Origin: Pipra filicauda
Taxonomy: Eukaryota; Chordata; Aves; Passeriformes; Pipridae
DNA: 64,000 bases
Assembly: GCF_003945595.2 (NCBI RefSeq)
Contig: NW_024104302.1
Coordinates: forward strand, 2,002,408 to 2,066,407
Direction: 5' to 3'
Positions 40,123 to 51,900 of this stretch are shown in pieces. The position numbers and the translations under genes were made by a program. How positions within the stretch are numbered: the first letter of the stretch is position 1; each line of letters begins with the position of its first letter. A model generated the notes under the pieces. It was not told the DNA's origin. It searched no databases and saw only the letters and a list, made by a program, of their open reading frames with translations.

Positions 40123-40990
40123 TGCCCTGAGCTCTGTCCCTGTTCCTCTCTGCACAGAGCAGGGCTGAGCAGGTTTTGGTGGCATCCAGCACCTCAGGGC
40201 AGCAGCAGCACAGGTGGCACTGTGACCTCCACCGCGTCCCAGCACAGCCTGGGGGCATGCGACTACTTCTTTCCAAAAAACGTGCTCAGATGAGTGTTGC
40301 TTGGAGCGTTGCCTCCACACACGGAGGTTATTATCTGTGGGTTGTGGTTGTGTGTAGCCATAGGAAACAGGAGTGCCACTGCTCCAGCTGCTCACAGCCC
40401 CCCTGCATGTCCTCTGGCTCCACGGGAGCCACTGGATGTAGGGATTTGCCACAGACACTGTGATTGTAGTCTTCAAGGGATGTTGTCCCTGAGCTGTTTC
40501 TAGAAGGACAAGGAGCTGATGGAGGTGCAGGAGGCAGGTGCTTCATGTGCTGCCCCTGAGGCACAGGCGTGGTGGGATGGACATGATCAGGTGTGGTCAG
40601 ACACTTCCTGCTCCTTGGTGTCACTCCTGGCCAGCTCTGGCCTGGCAGCTCCTGCCCAGGGTCCCCCAGGGGGAATGGCTGGTGCAGTGAGAGCTCCTGC
40701 CAAATGGGAAAGACCTGGAGAGAGCAGAGCTGCCATGGCTGAGGGCAGACCAGGCTGGTGTGCTGGGGGATCTTCCACCAGTCGTGCTGGGAGTATTTGT
40801 TCTGAACAGCTCAAGAAGGAGCTGTCAGCTTCTCCAGGAAAGTTGTCAACTACAGGAAAAGTGTGTGGGGAGTGTGGCTGTGGGCAGAGCTGGCCTGTGT
40901 GGGCTCTGCTGTGGGACTGCAGTGTTTGCAGGGAGATAGGAATTGTTTGGCTGTTAGACTTTCCCTTGGATGTGGTTTTGCCTGATCATG

Positions 40991-41045
40991 CTCATGGAAT
41001 CATGGAGTAGTTGGGTTGGAAAGCTGTGAAGACCATTCAGGGGGT
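40991..41045 (-). mobile_element. Short degraded CR1 fragment
   Basis: ATGGAATCATGGAGTAG followed by TTGGGTTGGAAAG resembles the antisense CR1 terminus with its 8-bp end repeat, but diverges soon after. Confidence 0.5.
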
Positions 41046-42434
41046 TCTGGTCACCCTCTTTGACTGGCTCCTTGTTGCTTTGGCTGCACAGAAGGTACCA
41101 GATTTGTTGTTTGAACACTCCAGGAGTGTTCAGTGAGCGGGACCCCCAGTGCTGACAGCTGTTGTAAATACAGGAATGCAAGTTGGAAAACAGGAGAAAG
41201 AAAAAAATGTTCCGGGACAACAGTATTATCCATTATCCATGGAATAGTGGGTCCCACTCTGTATCTGCCAGGATACAGAGTGGAAGCTGCTGTGCTGTCG
41301 TGGTGTTTCTGGCACAGAGGCTGGTCCAGCTCTGGTGCCAGTCCCTGTCCAGCTGCGCCGGTCCCAGTTCCGCAGCCACCAAACAGGGTCGGGCCACGCG
41401 CTGCTTTGCCACTTCCAAATGACTTCCTCAGTTTCAGTAACAACTCTACATCTTCCCTTATCTCCAGTGGATGGTTTTCATCCTGTTTAAATTCGTGCCT
41501 TGTCCCTAGGGAACAGGACACCCCTGTGCTGCACCCACCCCATCCCTGGAGCGGTGCCGGTCCCCAGGCAGCTGTGGCAGGGCTGTGACAGGGACAGGTG
41601 GCAGCAGCTGGAGGGGCCATTCCTGGCTGTCCCTGTGCCCCAGGCCCTGTGTGACTGTAGGAGCTGGCATGTAACTCTTTGGCCTTCCTGCCAGGCCCGG
41701 CTCTCCCACTGCTGCTGTCAGGGATGGGGTTATCCCTTCTCAGAGCAGCGTTGGGCATTTTCCCTTGCCCAGACCTGAGCTCAGAGGGACAGCTCTGGTC
41801 TGTTGCTGGGAGTGGGGAGCTGGGACACTGCGCCCGAGCTGGAGCACAGAGGATGGCCTGGGAAGACAGGATCTGTGGAGAGCCTGGCTGCCATCCCAGC
41901 CTGTCCCACTGCCCCATCCCCATCCTTGCTGTCCTTAATGGCTCGTGTGGACAGAGTGTGGTGTGAGGTAGAGTCAGAGGGGCTGCGTGTGGAGCACCCC
42001 AAGCCCCTCAGTGCATGTGAGTCGTGGTGGTCACGACGTTACAGAATAGTCAGGACAAATCCAGGCGCCGATGCGAAGCCCCTTGGAGAGGAGCTTGTCC
42101 CTGCGCTGCCGTATTTATCTGAATTGGAATTCGGAATGTTTACCTCAGTGTACATAGCTCAACCTTTCCCTGGGAGGAAAGGGGAATTGCATGGAGCAAT
42201 CGCTGTCCCATCGCTTTGCCAAACTCCTCATCCTCTCCCAGCCAGGCTCCGTGTCGGTACTGACTGTCCTGTCCCTCTTGGACCTTTCTAGGATGTGAAT
42301 GGTAAAAATGTGAATATTTGTTGTTTACTTCCTTAGCAGAACTCCTGATGCTGTGTTTGTATGGGGAATCAGCCTGAGCAGACCCATATGCAATCGGTTT
42401 TACTTTATTATAAACTGTATATGATGTACAAACT

Positions 42435-42440
42435 AATAAA
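42435..42440 (+). terminator. Orphan plus-strand polyadenylation signal
   Basis: AATAAA in an AT-rich setting (ACTTTATTATAAACTG upstream), 4.7 kb after DNAJC7 with no plus-strand gene between. It could end an extended DNAJC7 UTR or an unannotated RNA, or be inactive. Confidence 0.4.
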
Positions 42441-43146
42441 AACTCAAACGACGACAGTGTCACTGTTGTTCTTGAACAGGCAGATGAAGGAGATGTTCCA
42501 GCCGTGCATTCCAGTGCTGGAGTGATCTGGATGCTGGGGGTGTGGGCTCAGTTGGCCCCTGGGCAGGTGCTGCCAAAGGGCGTTTTTGAGCTTTGTTGGA
42601 GCAAACCCTTGAGGTTCTGTCAGGAGAGGCCCTGGCTGAGCATTGGGCACTCGGCTGCTGCTGGTGTGGGAGCTGGAAGGATTTCTCCATGGAGGGCAGG
42701 GAGGGTCACAGGTGATCTAGGTGGGTTTATAGCTCACTTTTTTTATGTTATAATGGGAACTTATTATCATTCTTCATTTTGGAACAGCAGGAACTATTTT
42801 GCTTTCCTAGCAGAGTGTTTGGTTCCAGACAAGCCCCAGAGCTCTCCCTGCTTTTGGCCTCAACGTTTGGAGGAGAAACACTCCTTACCCCAGCAGTGTT
42901 GGGCTCGGGCAAGCTGTGCCCAGTGACAGCCCCAGCCCAGCCCACGCCTCAAACATGGTCAGTATTTACAGTGTTAGTGTGGGTTAATGTCACTCTGCAG
43001 CTCCCCAGGCCCTGAGCCAGAGCCGGAGGCCGAGCTGGGACCTGACCTGGGACCATCAGTGGAGCTTCATATTAAATAGTGCCCAGGAGCCACCACCCTG
43101 CTGGACCGGGGCCTGGTGGAGCACAAACACAGGTTTCAGTCAAACA

Positions 43147-43152
43147 TTTAAT
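43147..43152 (-). terminator. CNP: Candidate polyadenylation signal of CNP
   Basis: TTTAAT on plus reads ATTAAA on minus, about 980 bases after the CNP stop, followed by TG-rich sequence in the minus direction. A canonical minus-strand AATAAA at 42409-42404 is the alternative end. Confidence 0.4.
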
Positions 43153-44134
43153 GACAGAAGTGCTGGGTCAGTAACTTCCAGCCAGGGTTTAGGTTTGAGC
43201 AGACTTGAGTTATGCGGTTACGGTGCCTCCGCTTCCTACACTACGGGGTTACTCCAGCCTAACTCTTAACATTCAGGTGCATTAGAGGAAGGGAGTAAAA
43301 TCTTGCATGAAGTGCAGTTCTGTACTTCAGACATGATTTTAGTTTCTATCAAATAAGATGGAAAAGATGTTAGTTCATCTCTTCCACTCCCTGCCAAGGC
43401 AGGATTGTTCCCTACAGGACAAGGACACGGGACAGTGCTTGGTCCAGCCCAGGTAGGGGGAAGTGGCCGGAACTGGCTGCCTGTCCTGGTGTTTCACTTT
43501 TTCCCCCTAAGTCTGTGGTCGGTGTCTTTAAGACATCACCTGGCACTGTGCCCTCCTCCAGGAGGAGCTGGGCTGGAGCTGGGCAGCTGCGGGACCAGCC
43601 TGAGATTGGGGCTGCCGGGACCTGCTGCCCTCAGCAAGGTCTGTCCTTAGGGGCCAAACCCTTGGTAAGGGACCACCCCTGACAGGAGTGAGCCACGCGC
43701 TGGTTCTGACCCCGTAATCGGCTGCAGCCGATGTCAGTCCCTGGGTGTGGGAGGGGAGGGACATCCTGCAGTTCCCTTGGCTTCAGAGCAGCGACCAACG
43801 GGCTTTGGTCAGTGCCGACAGGTAAAGATCGAACGATTGTGGTTCAGAGGGAAGTGATAAAAGCCCAGAGTTGATCTTCCTCCAAGGAAGAAAACAAGCA
43901 GGACACCCTGGCTGGTTCCCTCCAAAACTCTCCCGTTAAAATCCATGACAGTTTCAGTCAGGAGTTGCTTGTTTTCTTCCTTGTCCTGAGGCTGATAACT
44001 CCCCAGAGGCTTCACACTGGGGTGGGCAGAAGGGTTGACTTTAGTAAAGGTACAATTATTTCTCTTTACACTTTAAGGTTACAGGAGTTACTTGCCTTTT
44101 AAAAACAAACCGAGGAGCTGCCCTGCCCGTGCTC

Positions 44135-47100
44135 CTAGATGATGGTGCAGGAGCTAAAGGCAGATCCCCGTTTGTTGGTGCTCTGCGTTGGCACGAGTTT
44201 TCCCTTCCCGTAGTATCCCGAGAATATCGCCCTCACATCGATCTTTTTAGAGAGGTTGAGCATCCACATACCGTTATCAAAATACAGCAGTTTCCCTCCT
44301 CCAATTTCCCCCACTTGCTCCCCTTTGTTCCCCGCCTTTTCCAGCTTCACGAACTCCAGCAGGTCGAGCCCGGTCTGGACGGCCTCGACGCCGTTGGCGC
44401 AGCCGAGGGTGATGTGAGCCCGGCTGCCCCGCGGGAGGTTGTCCGTGGGCAGGATCTTGTCGGCGTCCCCGGGCCAGAGCAGCAGCTGCTGCTCGCTCAG
44501 CTCGATGCGAGCCCCGACAGTCTTTGTGGTGATGAACAGCGCCGAGATGGAGAGGGTGAAGCCTTTGCCGTAGGAAGCCTTGACGGCCTGGAGGAGAGGG
44601 AGACACCCGTGGAACAGTGTCAGTGCCTGTGGGTGGGGATTCACGGCGCTGTCACTGTCCCCAGGCTCAGGGGAAGGTGGCTGCTCACAGCAGCTCTCGC
44701 TGTGATGTAGTTAAAATATCGAGTGCAAGGAGAAGGTCAGGGCCTGACACTCCAGCTCTGTGGATTTGGAGCTGGGTACATCTTTATCCTTCACAAATTC
44801 CAATATTTAACTTGGGCTTATCTGCTCTGAAATAATCTGTCTGGGAGCATAAATACCTCAGTTCATCATCATTCAGCTCACACTGTCGGAGGTGATGCTG
44901 GAGGGAGAGTTGGGAGTATTTTGTTTGGAAATAGGAAACAGTCACCATCTCCACAATTCTGAGTTTTCTCCTGCACGGGCCACGTGGACGTAGTTCCTGT
45001 CTCTACCTTTGGCCTCTGGCTCAGAGCAAAGCCCGTCCCCAGCCCACCCCAAGGCTCGTGGACCCCCTGCTGGGGAGGGAGGGACACTGGGGACGCGGAG
45101 AGGAGTTGGGACCCCAGCACTCACTTCCTGCTGCGCGTATTCCTCAGCTCCAGCTGCTTTCCCGAACTCGGTGTATTTCGTGGTGCAGTGCAGGACCCCA
45201 GGTGGCCTCTTCACGAAGTAGCTGGTGAGATCTATTTTTATTTTGGGATCATCGATAGCAGAAGCAACTGCAAATACAGGTAAAGAACATCACTGTCACA
45301 AAGTGATCCCCCCCAGTGTCACTCCACGAGCCCAAGTCCCATCTCAGGTCCCTTTCCCACCCTGTCCTTCACCTCATCTTTCTGGCTGCTGGGGAGCACT
45401 GGATGGGTAACTGAGCCCCTCCCTATCCCCAGGCTCACCACAGATGGAGCCAGAGAAAAGAAGCCTCTGCATGTCATTGTGGCTTGTCTTAACCCTGATG
45501 ATGTGAGTCCCTTAAGGGAGGGGATTGTTCAGCCTTTCCTTTCCCATTTCTCTCTGACTCTTTGCCTTTGTCCCACCCAACCCTTCAGAACCAGGGGACA
45601 CCCAGGACCCCACGTCCCACTGCTGCCACCTGAGCCCAGTGCCCTGGGGGGCCAGAACTGAAAAGACTTCTTGGGAACAACCCTTCAATTTATTTTTACT
45701 TAAAAAGCAACTTTGGCAGTGATGGGGACCAGGTTAGTAGCTTTAAAAAGCTTTTCTTGTTGACACCTTTAACTAGAAATTGGCTTGAGGAGCTGATCAG
45801 ACTTGTTAACATCAACAGGTAAAAACACGGTAAGGCCATGTCTATACATACAGTATTTACTCTCCTTCTTGAAGGCTTTGAGACTCCCGAGCTCATCCAA
45901 GAAGGCCTGGCCAGCCTTTCTCAGGATCTCTGAACTTCTTTTGCTCAAAAACCACCCAAAATACATGGGGAGGAATTCCTTCTCCAAGCTTGGCTTCATC
46001 TTCTTCAGCTCTTCCGCAGACAGTTTCCACTGATTCTTGTCCTTCAGCTGGGGACAATCCAAGCGCCAGGGGGTTTTGGGCTCGGCGAAGATGACTTTGT
46101 ACCGGTACTTGTCAGCAATGTCAAAGAGCTGCTCCAGCCGTTCCCGCTCGTGGTGAGTGTCATCCAAAACGATGACGCTGATCTCCCGTTTGCAATAGTC
46201 AACTAGATCCTCGTCCACCTTGGAGTACTCTTCAGGAATGGAGCTTCTTATTACCGGTGTGATTTTATAGTGATCGACAGAGATGACCTTGCAGGCGTCT
46301 TTGTACCGATCGTGGATGGCCTGGGCCAGGGTGGACTTCCCGCTGCCAGGCAGGCCCCGGAGGATGAAAAAGGTTTTGGATTCCTTGAGTGTGGAGATGG
46401 TGTCTTCGTCGTCCAGGAATGGGAACTGCAAACTCTCGGGTCTCTCTTTCGCTGATTGAGTAGACATTTTTCTAAATATTTTAGGCAGGAAGGTGTGACT
46501 CTTCTTGGAGAAGCCTCTGTTCTGAAATGGAAGGAGAAAACACTTTGCAGGGCAGGAACCCCGGAGACCACGTGGCCCCACTGGGACCTTTACTGGGAGA
46601 GATGGGGTGCAGGGAGCACCTCCCCCCCCCGTCCTCACTTGGGTGCCCTGCTGGGCTGACACCCCCTCCCACAGCTGCCCTGGCTGGTCCCACGGCAGGG
46701 ACCTGTGCCCTGTCCCACCCAAGGGCTATAGGTGCAGTCCCACTCCCCTCCCTGGCCTCGGCAGCTGCGGTCCTGCCCCACCAGGAAGGGGAAGTTTTAC
46801 CCATCACGTGGCAGCAGCGTGGGCAGAGCTCCTCCTGTGACAAATTTAGTCTGAACACTTGAACAAACCCCTGTGGCTGCCGGATGCCGAGGGTGCGGCA
46901 AGACCTGGGGAAGCCCAAGGGGAACTGAAAGTCCCAGCAGGTGCTCAGAGCTGCCACACTCTCGTCCCTTCACCTGAATTCCGCACTCTGTCCCCAGGGA
47001 AGTGGCTGTTTCCCAGAGCAGCCCACGAGGATGATGCCGTCTCTCTCTGTGCTGCACTGGGGATCGGCACCCGAGCGCCGAGGAGGAGGGAATTAGGGCT

Positions 47101-48571
47101 CCTCTTGGGAAGAGAAACTTAGATTGCTTCCAGGAAAACCCAACCCCTCCCTGCAGCTGCCAGGTAGGGCAGAACTCGAAAGTGAAACCTCGAGTGCCGA
47201 AGGAAACGAAACACTTTTGTTTGGCAGCAGCGAGCGGGAAACACTGCTGGGAGCTGGCGCGGGCTCTCCCTCCCCTCCTGCCAGCAGCTCCTATAACTGG
47301 AATCCCAGATTAATTCCCAGCAGGGCCTGGGAAAACACAGCACTGCAAGGAAACGAGGGATTTCTCCAGCCGTGTGAGTTCACTATAGCATCAATGGGGC
47401 AGTCACTGTTTTTTGGGTCAATACATGAACTCTCCACCTCCCCAGCTGCCTCAGGGCCAGCCCAGCCCAAGACCCGCTGGAGCCAAAGGCCATGGAAGTG
47501 ATGCCCAAGGAGTGAGTTTTGCTTTTGATGCAAAAATCGAGAGATTTTTCATAAAACATAACTGCTCTGCCTGAGGCAGAAAACTGCTTTTCCTCTTTGC
47601 GGATTGATGCTGTTGTTTAAAAAAAAAAACACTTTTCAGGTGATGAATTTCCCCATCTCTTTATTCCAGAACGTGGAGGTGGGTTTGGTTCCAAATGCCT
47701 CAGGAGCAGGACCAGGACCCCACAGCTCCCACGGGCACTGCCTGCCCCGGGGTCAGCTGCAGGACGGGGACCCCGAGTGCTCTGGGGCTTGTGTGGAAAG
47801 AAATGGGCCCGCCAGGGCAGCGGGGACCCCCAGGCTCCACAGAGACCCCCGGGCTCTCCAGGGACCTCCACTGCCTTCCCCGTGGATTCGGGGCTCCCGG
47901 GTCCCCACAGAGGAGGAAGCAGGTGAGTCACCTGGAGCTCTGTTCCTGCTCGCAGCGCAGGTGCCCCGCCTGCCCGGGGGTCGCAGGGCCGGAGCCGGTG
48001 CCGCGCTGTCCCCGCACCGCGCTGTCCCGCGGGCGGGGGCCGGGGCCGCTGTTCTGCCGCGGCAGCTGCTCAGGGGACTGAGGCGCTTTTCAGCCCCGCG
48101 AACAAAGGAACAATCGCGGCCCCCCCCGGGCCATTGTTCGCCGCCGGCTCGGGGACAACGGGCGCCTTCACGGCCCGGGCCGGGTGGACAAAGGTCCCGC
48201 AGAGCGCGGGGTGCGGGGTCCCTCCGGACAATCCCCCATTGAGCCCGGCCCGGCCCCCCCCGCCGCCCCCACAAAGCTCCCGCTTGTCTCCGGCTCCCCG
48301 CGGGACAGGAGCTCGCGTGGAAGGAGCGATCGCTCCGGGCCCTGGGCTGCCCGTGCCCCGGCGGCCCCCGGGGTGTGCCGGGACCCCCAGAACGGAGCCA
48401 CGGGCACCCTGGGGCCGTTCTCGGGGCCCGGCTGCCCCCGCGTCCCCCCACACCCAGCGCCCACGTGTCGGCGACGCCGCGGGCTCTTCCTCCCGCCGGG
48501 AACCGCAACCACTGCCCGGGTGGAGCGGCGGCCCCGATCCCGGTCCCTGTCTCGGTGGCCCCGCTTACCAT
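44135..48571 (-). CDS. CNP: CNP, 2',3'-cyclic-nucleotide 3'-phosphodiesterase
   Basis: Four coding exons on the minus strand, 48571-48569, 46521-45861, 45267-45125 and 44587-44135, give 419 residues (human long isoform 421). Exon 1 contributes only the ATG, followed at once by GTAAGC. Exon 2 starts [16 protein letters not shown], the basic leader known from the long, mitochondria-capable isoform; a second Met at residue 20 (MSTQSAK) is the short-isoform start. A polynucleotide-kinase-like P-loop, GLPGSGKST, is at 57-65. The 2H phosphodiesterase domain has both H-x-T motifs, HCT at 248-250 and HIT at 327-329. The C-terminal CTII is a CaaX box for membrane anchoring. The enzyme hydrolyses 2',3'-cyclic nucleotides to 2'-nucleotides and is abundant in oligodendrocyte non-compact myelin. 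All catalytic residues are present. It lies downstream of ODAD4 on the same strand with its own CpG promoter. Confidence 0.97.
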
Positions 48572-48850
48572 GGTGAGGGCAGCGGCTCCGGGGCGGCCGC
48601 CGGTGGACAGCGGCGCGGCGTGGAAGCGGCTCTGGGGGAGGGCGCGGCCGCGGCCCCTTTCATAGCCCCGGGGCCCGCCCGCCCCGCGGGGCCGGGCCGA
48701 GCCCTCCCACGGGGGTCGGTCCCCGCCCGGGGCTCAGTCCCCGCCCCGCCCGCCCGGCAGGTCCGGCCGCGGAGGAGCCGGTCCCGGGGATGCTGCCGGG
48801 ACAGCCCTAGGCCGGGAGAGGAGATACGGGGAGAGAGGAGGCTCTGAGAG
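47950..48850 (-). promoter_or_regulatory. CNP: CpG-island promoter of CNP
   Basis: Dense CpG and GC-box sequence around and upstream (minus sense) of the single-codon exon at 48569-48571. It separates CNP exon 1 from the ODAD4 3' end at about 48.9 kb. The exact start site is not visible. Confidence 0.65.
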
Positions 48851-48925
48851 CGGCGGTGGCTCAGCCCAGCTCCTTCCGTGCTCAGGACACACCACTCCAC
48901 TGCTGGGTATGTCTCTTGTTCAACA

Positions 48926-48931
48926 TTTATT
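48926..48931 (-). terminator. ODAD4: Polyadenylation signal of ODAD4
   Basis: Minus-strand AATAAA only 22 bases beyond the ODAD4 stop codon (48956-48954), implying a very short 3' UTR of roughly 45 bases. Confidence 0.65.
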
Positions 48932-48953
48932 ATTTAGTCCTCCCGCCTCTGCT

Positions 48954-51900
48954 CTACTTTTCCCCGTTGCTTTCTTTTATTTCCTTGTCCGTTTCCCCAT
49001 CACTGGCATTTCCACGTGCTTCTGTATCACTCCCGGCTTCCTCTTTTGGCTTTTCATCTTGATTTCCTGTGTCTTGTTCCCCTTCCTCCCTCTCTCTGTC
49101 CTTCTCGGACTTGTTTTTTGTGTTTCCTGTATCGTTCCCATTTTCTTCTTTTGGCCTTTCATCTTGATTTCCCATGTCTTGTTCCCCCTTCTCCCTCTCT
49201 TTGTCCTTCTTAAGCTTGTTGTTTTTTGTGGTTTTTCTATCATCCTTGGCTTCTTCTTTTGTCTTCTCATCTTGATTTCCCACGTGTTGTTCCCCTTCCT
49301 CCCTCTCTCTGTCCTTCTCCAACTTGTTTTTTGTGTTTTTACGGCTGGAGTCACGATCTGGGGAGGAATAAGCAAACTTAAGCCAAGTCCCAGCACTCAG
49401 CAGTCGGGCTCAAGAAAGGTCCCCCCGCTCCCTCACCCCCACCAGGAATCTCTCGCTCCCCGTTTGCTGGGACAGGAGGTGCTGGGAAGCAGCACTGAGG
49501 GGAGCAGCCCTGGGGGCTGCAGGCACAGCACCCTGCCAGGACCCCTCACCAGGCCCAGGGAGGGCTGGCGTGTCGGTGACACCGGGCCTGGGGTGCAGGG
49601 GACACTCAGGGAGCGCTGCCATCTGGACTTGCACCAAGATTTTAATTTGCTGCTTGGAAGGAAATGGGTGCTGTGGGAATTCTAAGGTGTGGCTGCTGTG
49701 CTCCAGAAGATGAAAATGGGGAGTTTTTCCATTTCTGGGTGCAGAGGTGGGAATGACAAGTACCTTTCTGTGAGGGAACCGTCACTTCTTTGCCGCCTTT
49801 GCTCAGCTGCTTGATGTAGCTTTTGCTCACCTTATCCAAGGCCTGAAAGGGATGTGGCTCTTAATAAAAGCCCTGGAAATGCAGTTACATACCCAAGTTT
49901 TTCCTGTTTTCTTTTGCCCTCTGCTGTCGTTAGCTGGTCCTTTCCTACCACAAAACTCTTCATTTCTCCAGCATTACTGCCTGGAGTATCCCAGCTGGGA
50001 TAACAGCTGCTCATGGATGCTGCCCTGAGCTCCTCCTCCCTGCAGCAGCCCCCTTACCGCAATGATGGTGTTTTGAGCAGCTTGGTCTGGCACGAGCTTC
50101 GCCTTCTCCAGGGCCTTTTCAAAGTTCAGGATTGCAGACCGGTAATCCTTTAATTTCACTGGAACAGACAAGGATATCAGCTGCTTTAACCCAGGATCGG
50201 GAGAACAACTAGAGGTAATCACACCAGGTAGTCTTGATCTGAGGGGTTGCTTTGGCTGTTAAATCCCAGAGATGTTTTCAGAACGGCTTCTCCACCTTGA
50301 GAGCAAAACCTGTGCCCACCCCTTTACCTTGTGCCTGTGCCACCAGCACAGTGGCGTGGAGCTGCCACTCCACATCTCCCTCTTCATCCGCTGACTCCAG
50401 AGACTTCTCTCCGCAGTCTTGGGCTGTTTCAGCTTCACCCAGCTCGAGGTAACACCGGCCGATGTCATGGAACAGACAGGCCTTCTCCAGGCTGGATTTT
50501 GCCATTGGAATCCTCTTCTCCCAGCTTCAAGCAGAGTAAGACAGGCAGTTATCGACTGTTGCTGGGTGCAGTTGTGATTCAACCACTGATTTGATAACTG
50601 AGGGTTCAGGTAGGAAAACTTCCCCATCCCCTGCTGCAGTGGGAACACACAACTGCACAGCCATGGCCCGGGTCACTCCAGGCCCCCGCTGCCCTTCCTG
50701 CTGGGCTGTACTCACGTGTTGATGGCCTGCTGGAACCTGCTGGTCCGGGCGTACACGCGGCCGATGTTGTCCAGGGCCCGGGACACAGAGTCAGGCAGAG
50801 CACTGTGACAGGGAGACAGAGGGATTGTGGCACTGGCATTGTCCTGCTCCTGACTCACTCTGAGTCCCTCTGGTGCTCCCCATGGCCTCAGGGGAGTAAA
50901 GGGCCCAGGTCAGACTGAAAGCCATGAAATTAAAGTCAGTTTTTGATTGACTGACCCCCATGGGACACAGGGGAAATGGCTTAGCTTTGATTATTGTTAT
51001 TTTTTGTGCAAATCTGGCATTCCTTAAGTAAAAGCCTTTCCACTTTTCTTTGTCTCAGTTTCCATCTGGGTCCCTGACATTCATGGATGATTTCTGTCTT
51101 CCAAAGGGAAGACCCAAAAATGTGTCTTCAGTCTCTTGGCACCAGCCCTGCTCCCCGTGCTTGGACTGAGCTTTGCTCCATGCCACAGGCGGCTCCTATA
51201 AAGCCTGTGGGCTTTAACTTTTTTCCTTAATTATCCCCATCTTTGGAAGTGGCTTTGCCTACCCTTACCTTAGAGAAGGAAAAACCCATGAGTGGAGCAG
51301 CCAAATGAGACGGGAATCATGGAATAACCGACTGGTTTGGGTGGGAATGGGCCCTAAGGATCATCCAGTTCCAGCCCCCCCGCCACGCGGTCATTAACGG
51401 GAATCATTACCGAGTCATTAAGAGTCATTAACGGCGTTTCCAGCTGCAGCCGCCAGAGGGCGCGGCCCGCCCGTCACAGCGGCCTTCGGGTCCTTAAAGG
51501 AACTTTAAAAGGGTCCTAAAACCAGGTATCTCCTCCTGCCTCTCTCCTGCTAATTCCTGCCTTTATCTGGTGTACCCGGGGAGTGGGATCACCAGGAGAA
51601 AGGCAGCCATTTCCTAAAACAACACTCATTTCCAAAGGGATTTTGGAAAATGAGAAACTACCCGTCAGTGACATTTTGAAATCCCGGTGCAGTATTGGAA
51701 AAAATAACCCCCAAACCACTTCGATTCAAGCCACTATTCCGTGTTTTCTCATGTGCTTTGCAAACTGTCACTAAGACTACATTTTGCTCCACTGTGGTTC
51801 AGCTGGAAGAGCTGCAGGATGTGTCCAGTGTGGGCAGGTAAGTGCACCTCAGAGAGACATTTATTTCAAGCTGCTCTCATGGTCTGAATGAAAAGGGTTT

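Larger units (their letters stand above)
37936..43120. other. Intergenic region between convergent DNAJC7 and CNP
   Basis: About 5 kb without any exon I can support. It includes two CR1 fragments. Two AT-rich blocks, near 39900-40000 and 42290-42450, have the look of 3' UTR ends on the plus strand. No open frame here matches a known protein. Confidence 0.55.

Noticed and set aside
44135..46521. Apparent two separate CNP-like genes (kinase-like part and phosphodiesterase part)
   Set aside because: An intervening 143-base exon at 45125-45267 joins them in frame, so this is one gene.
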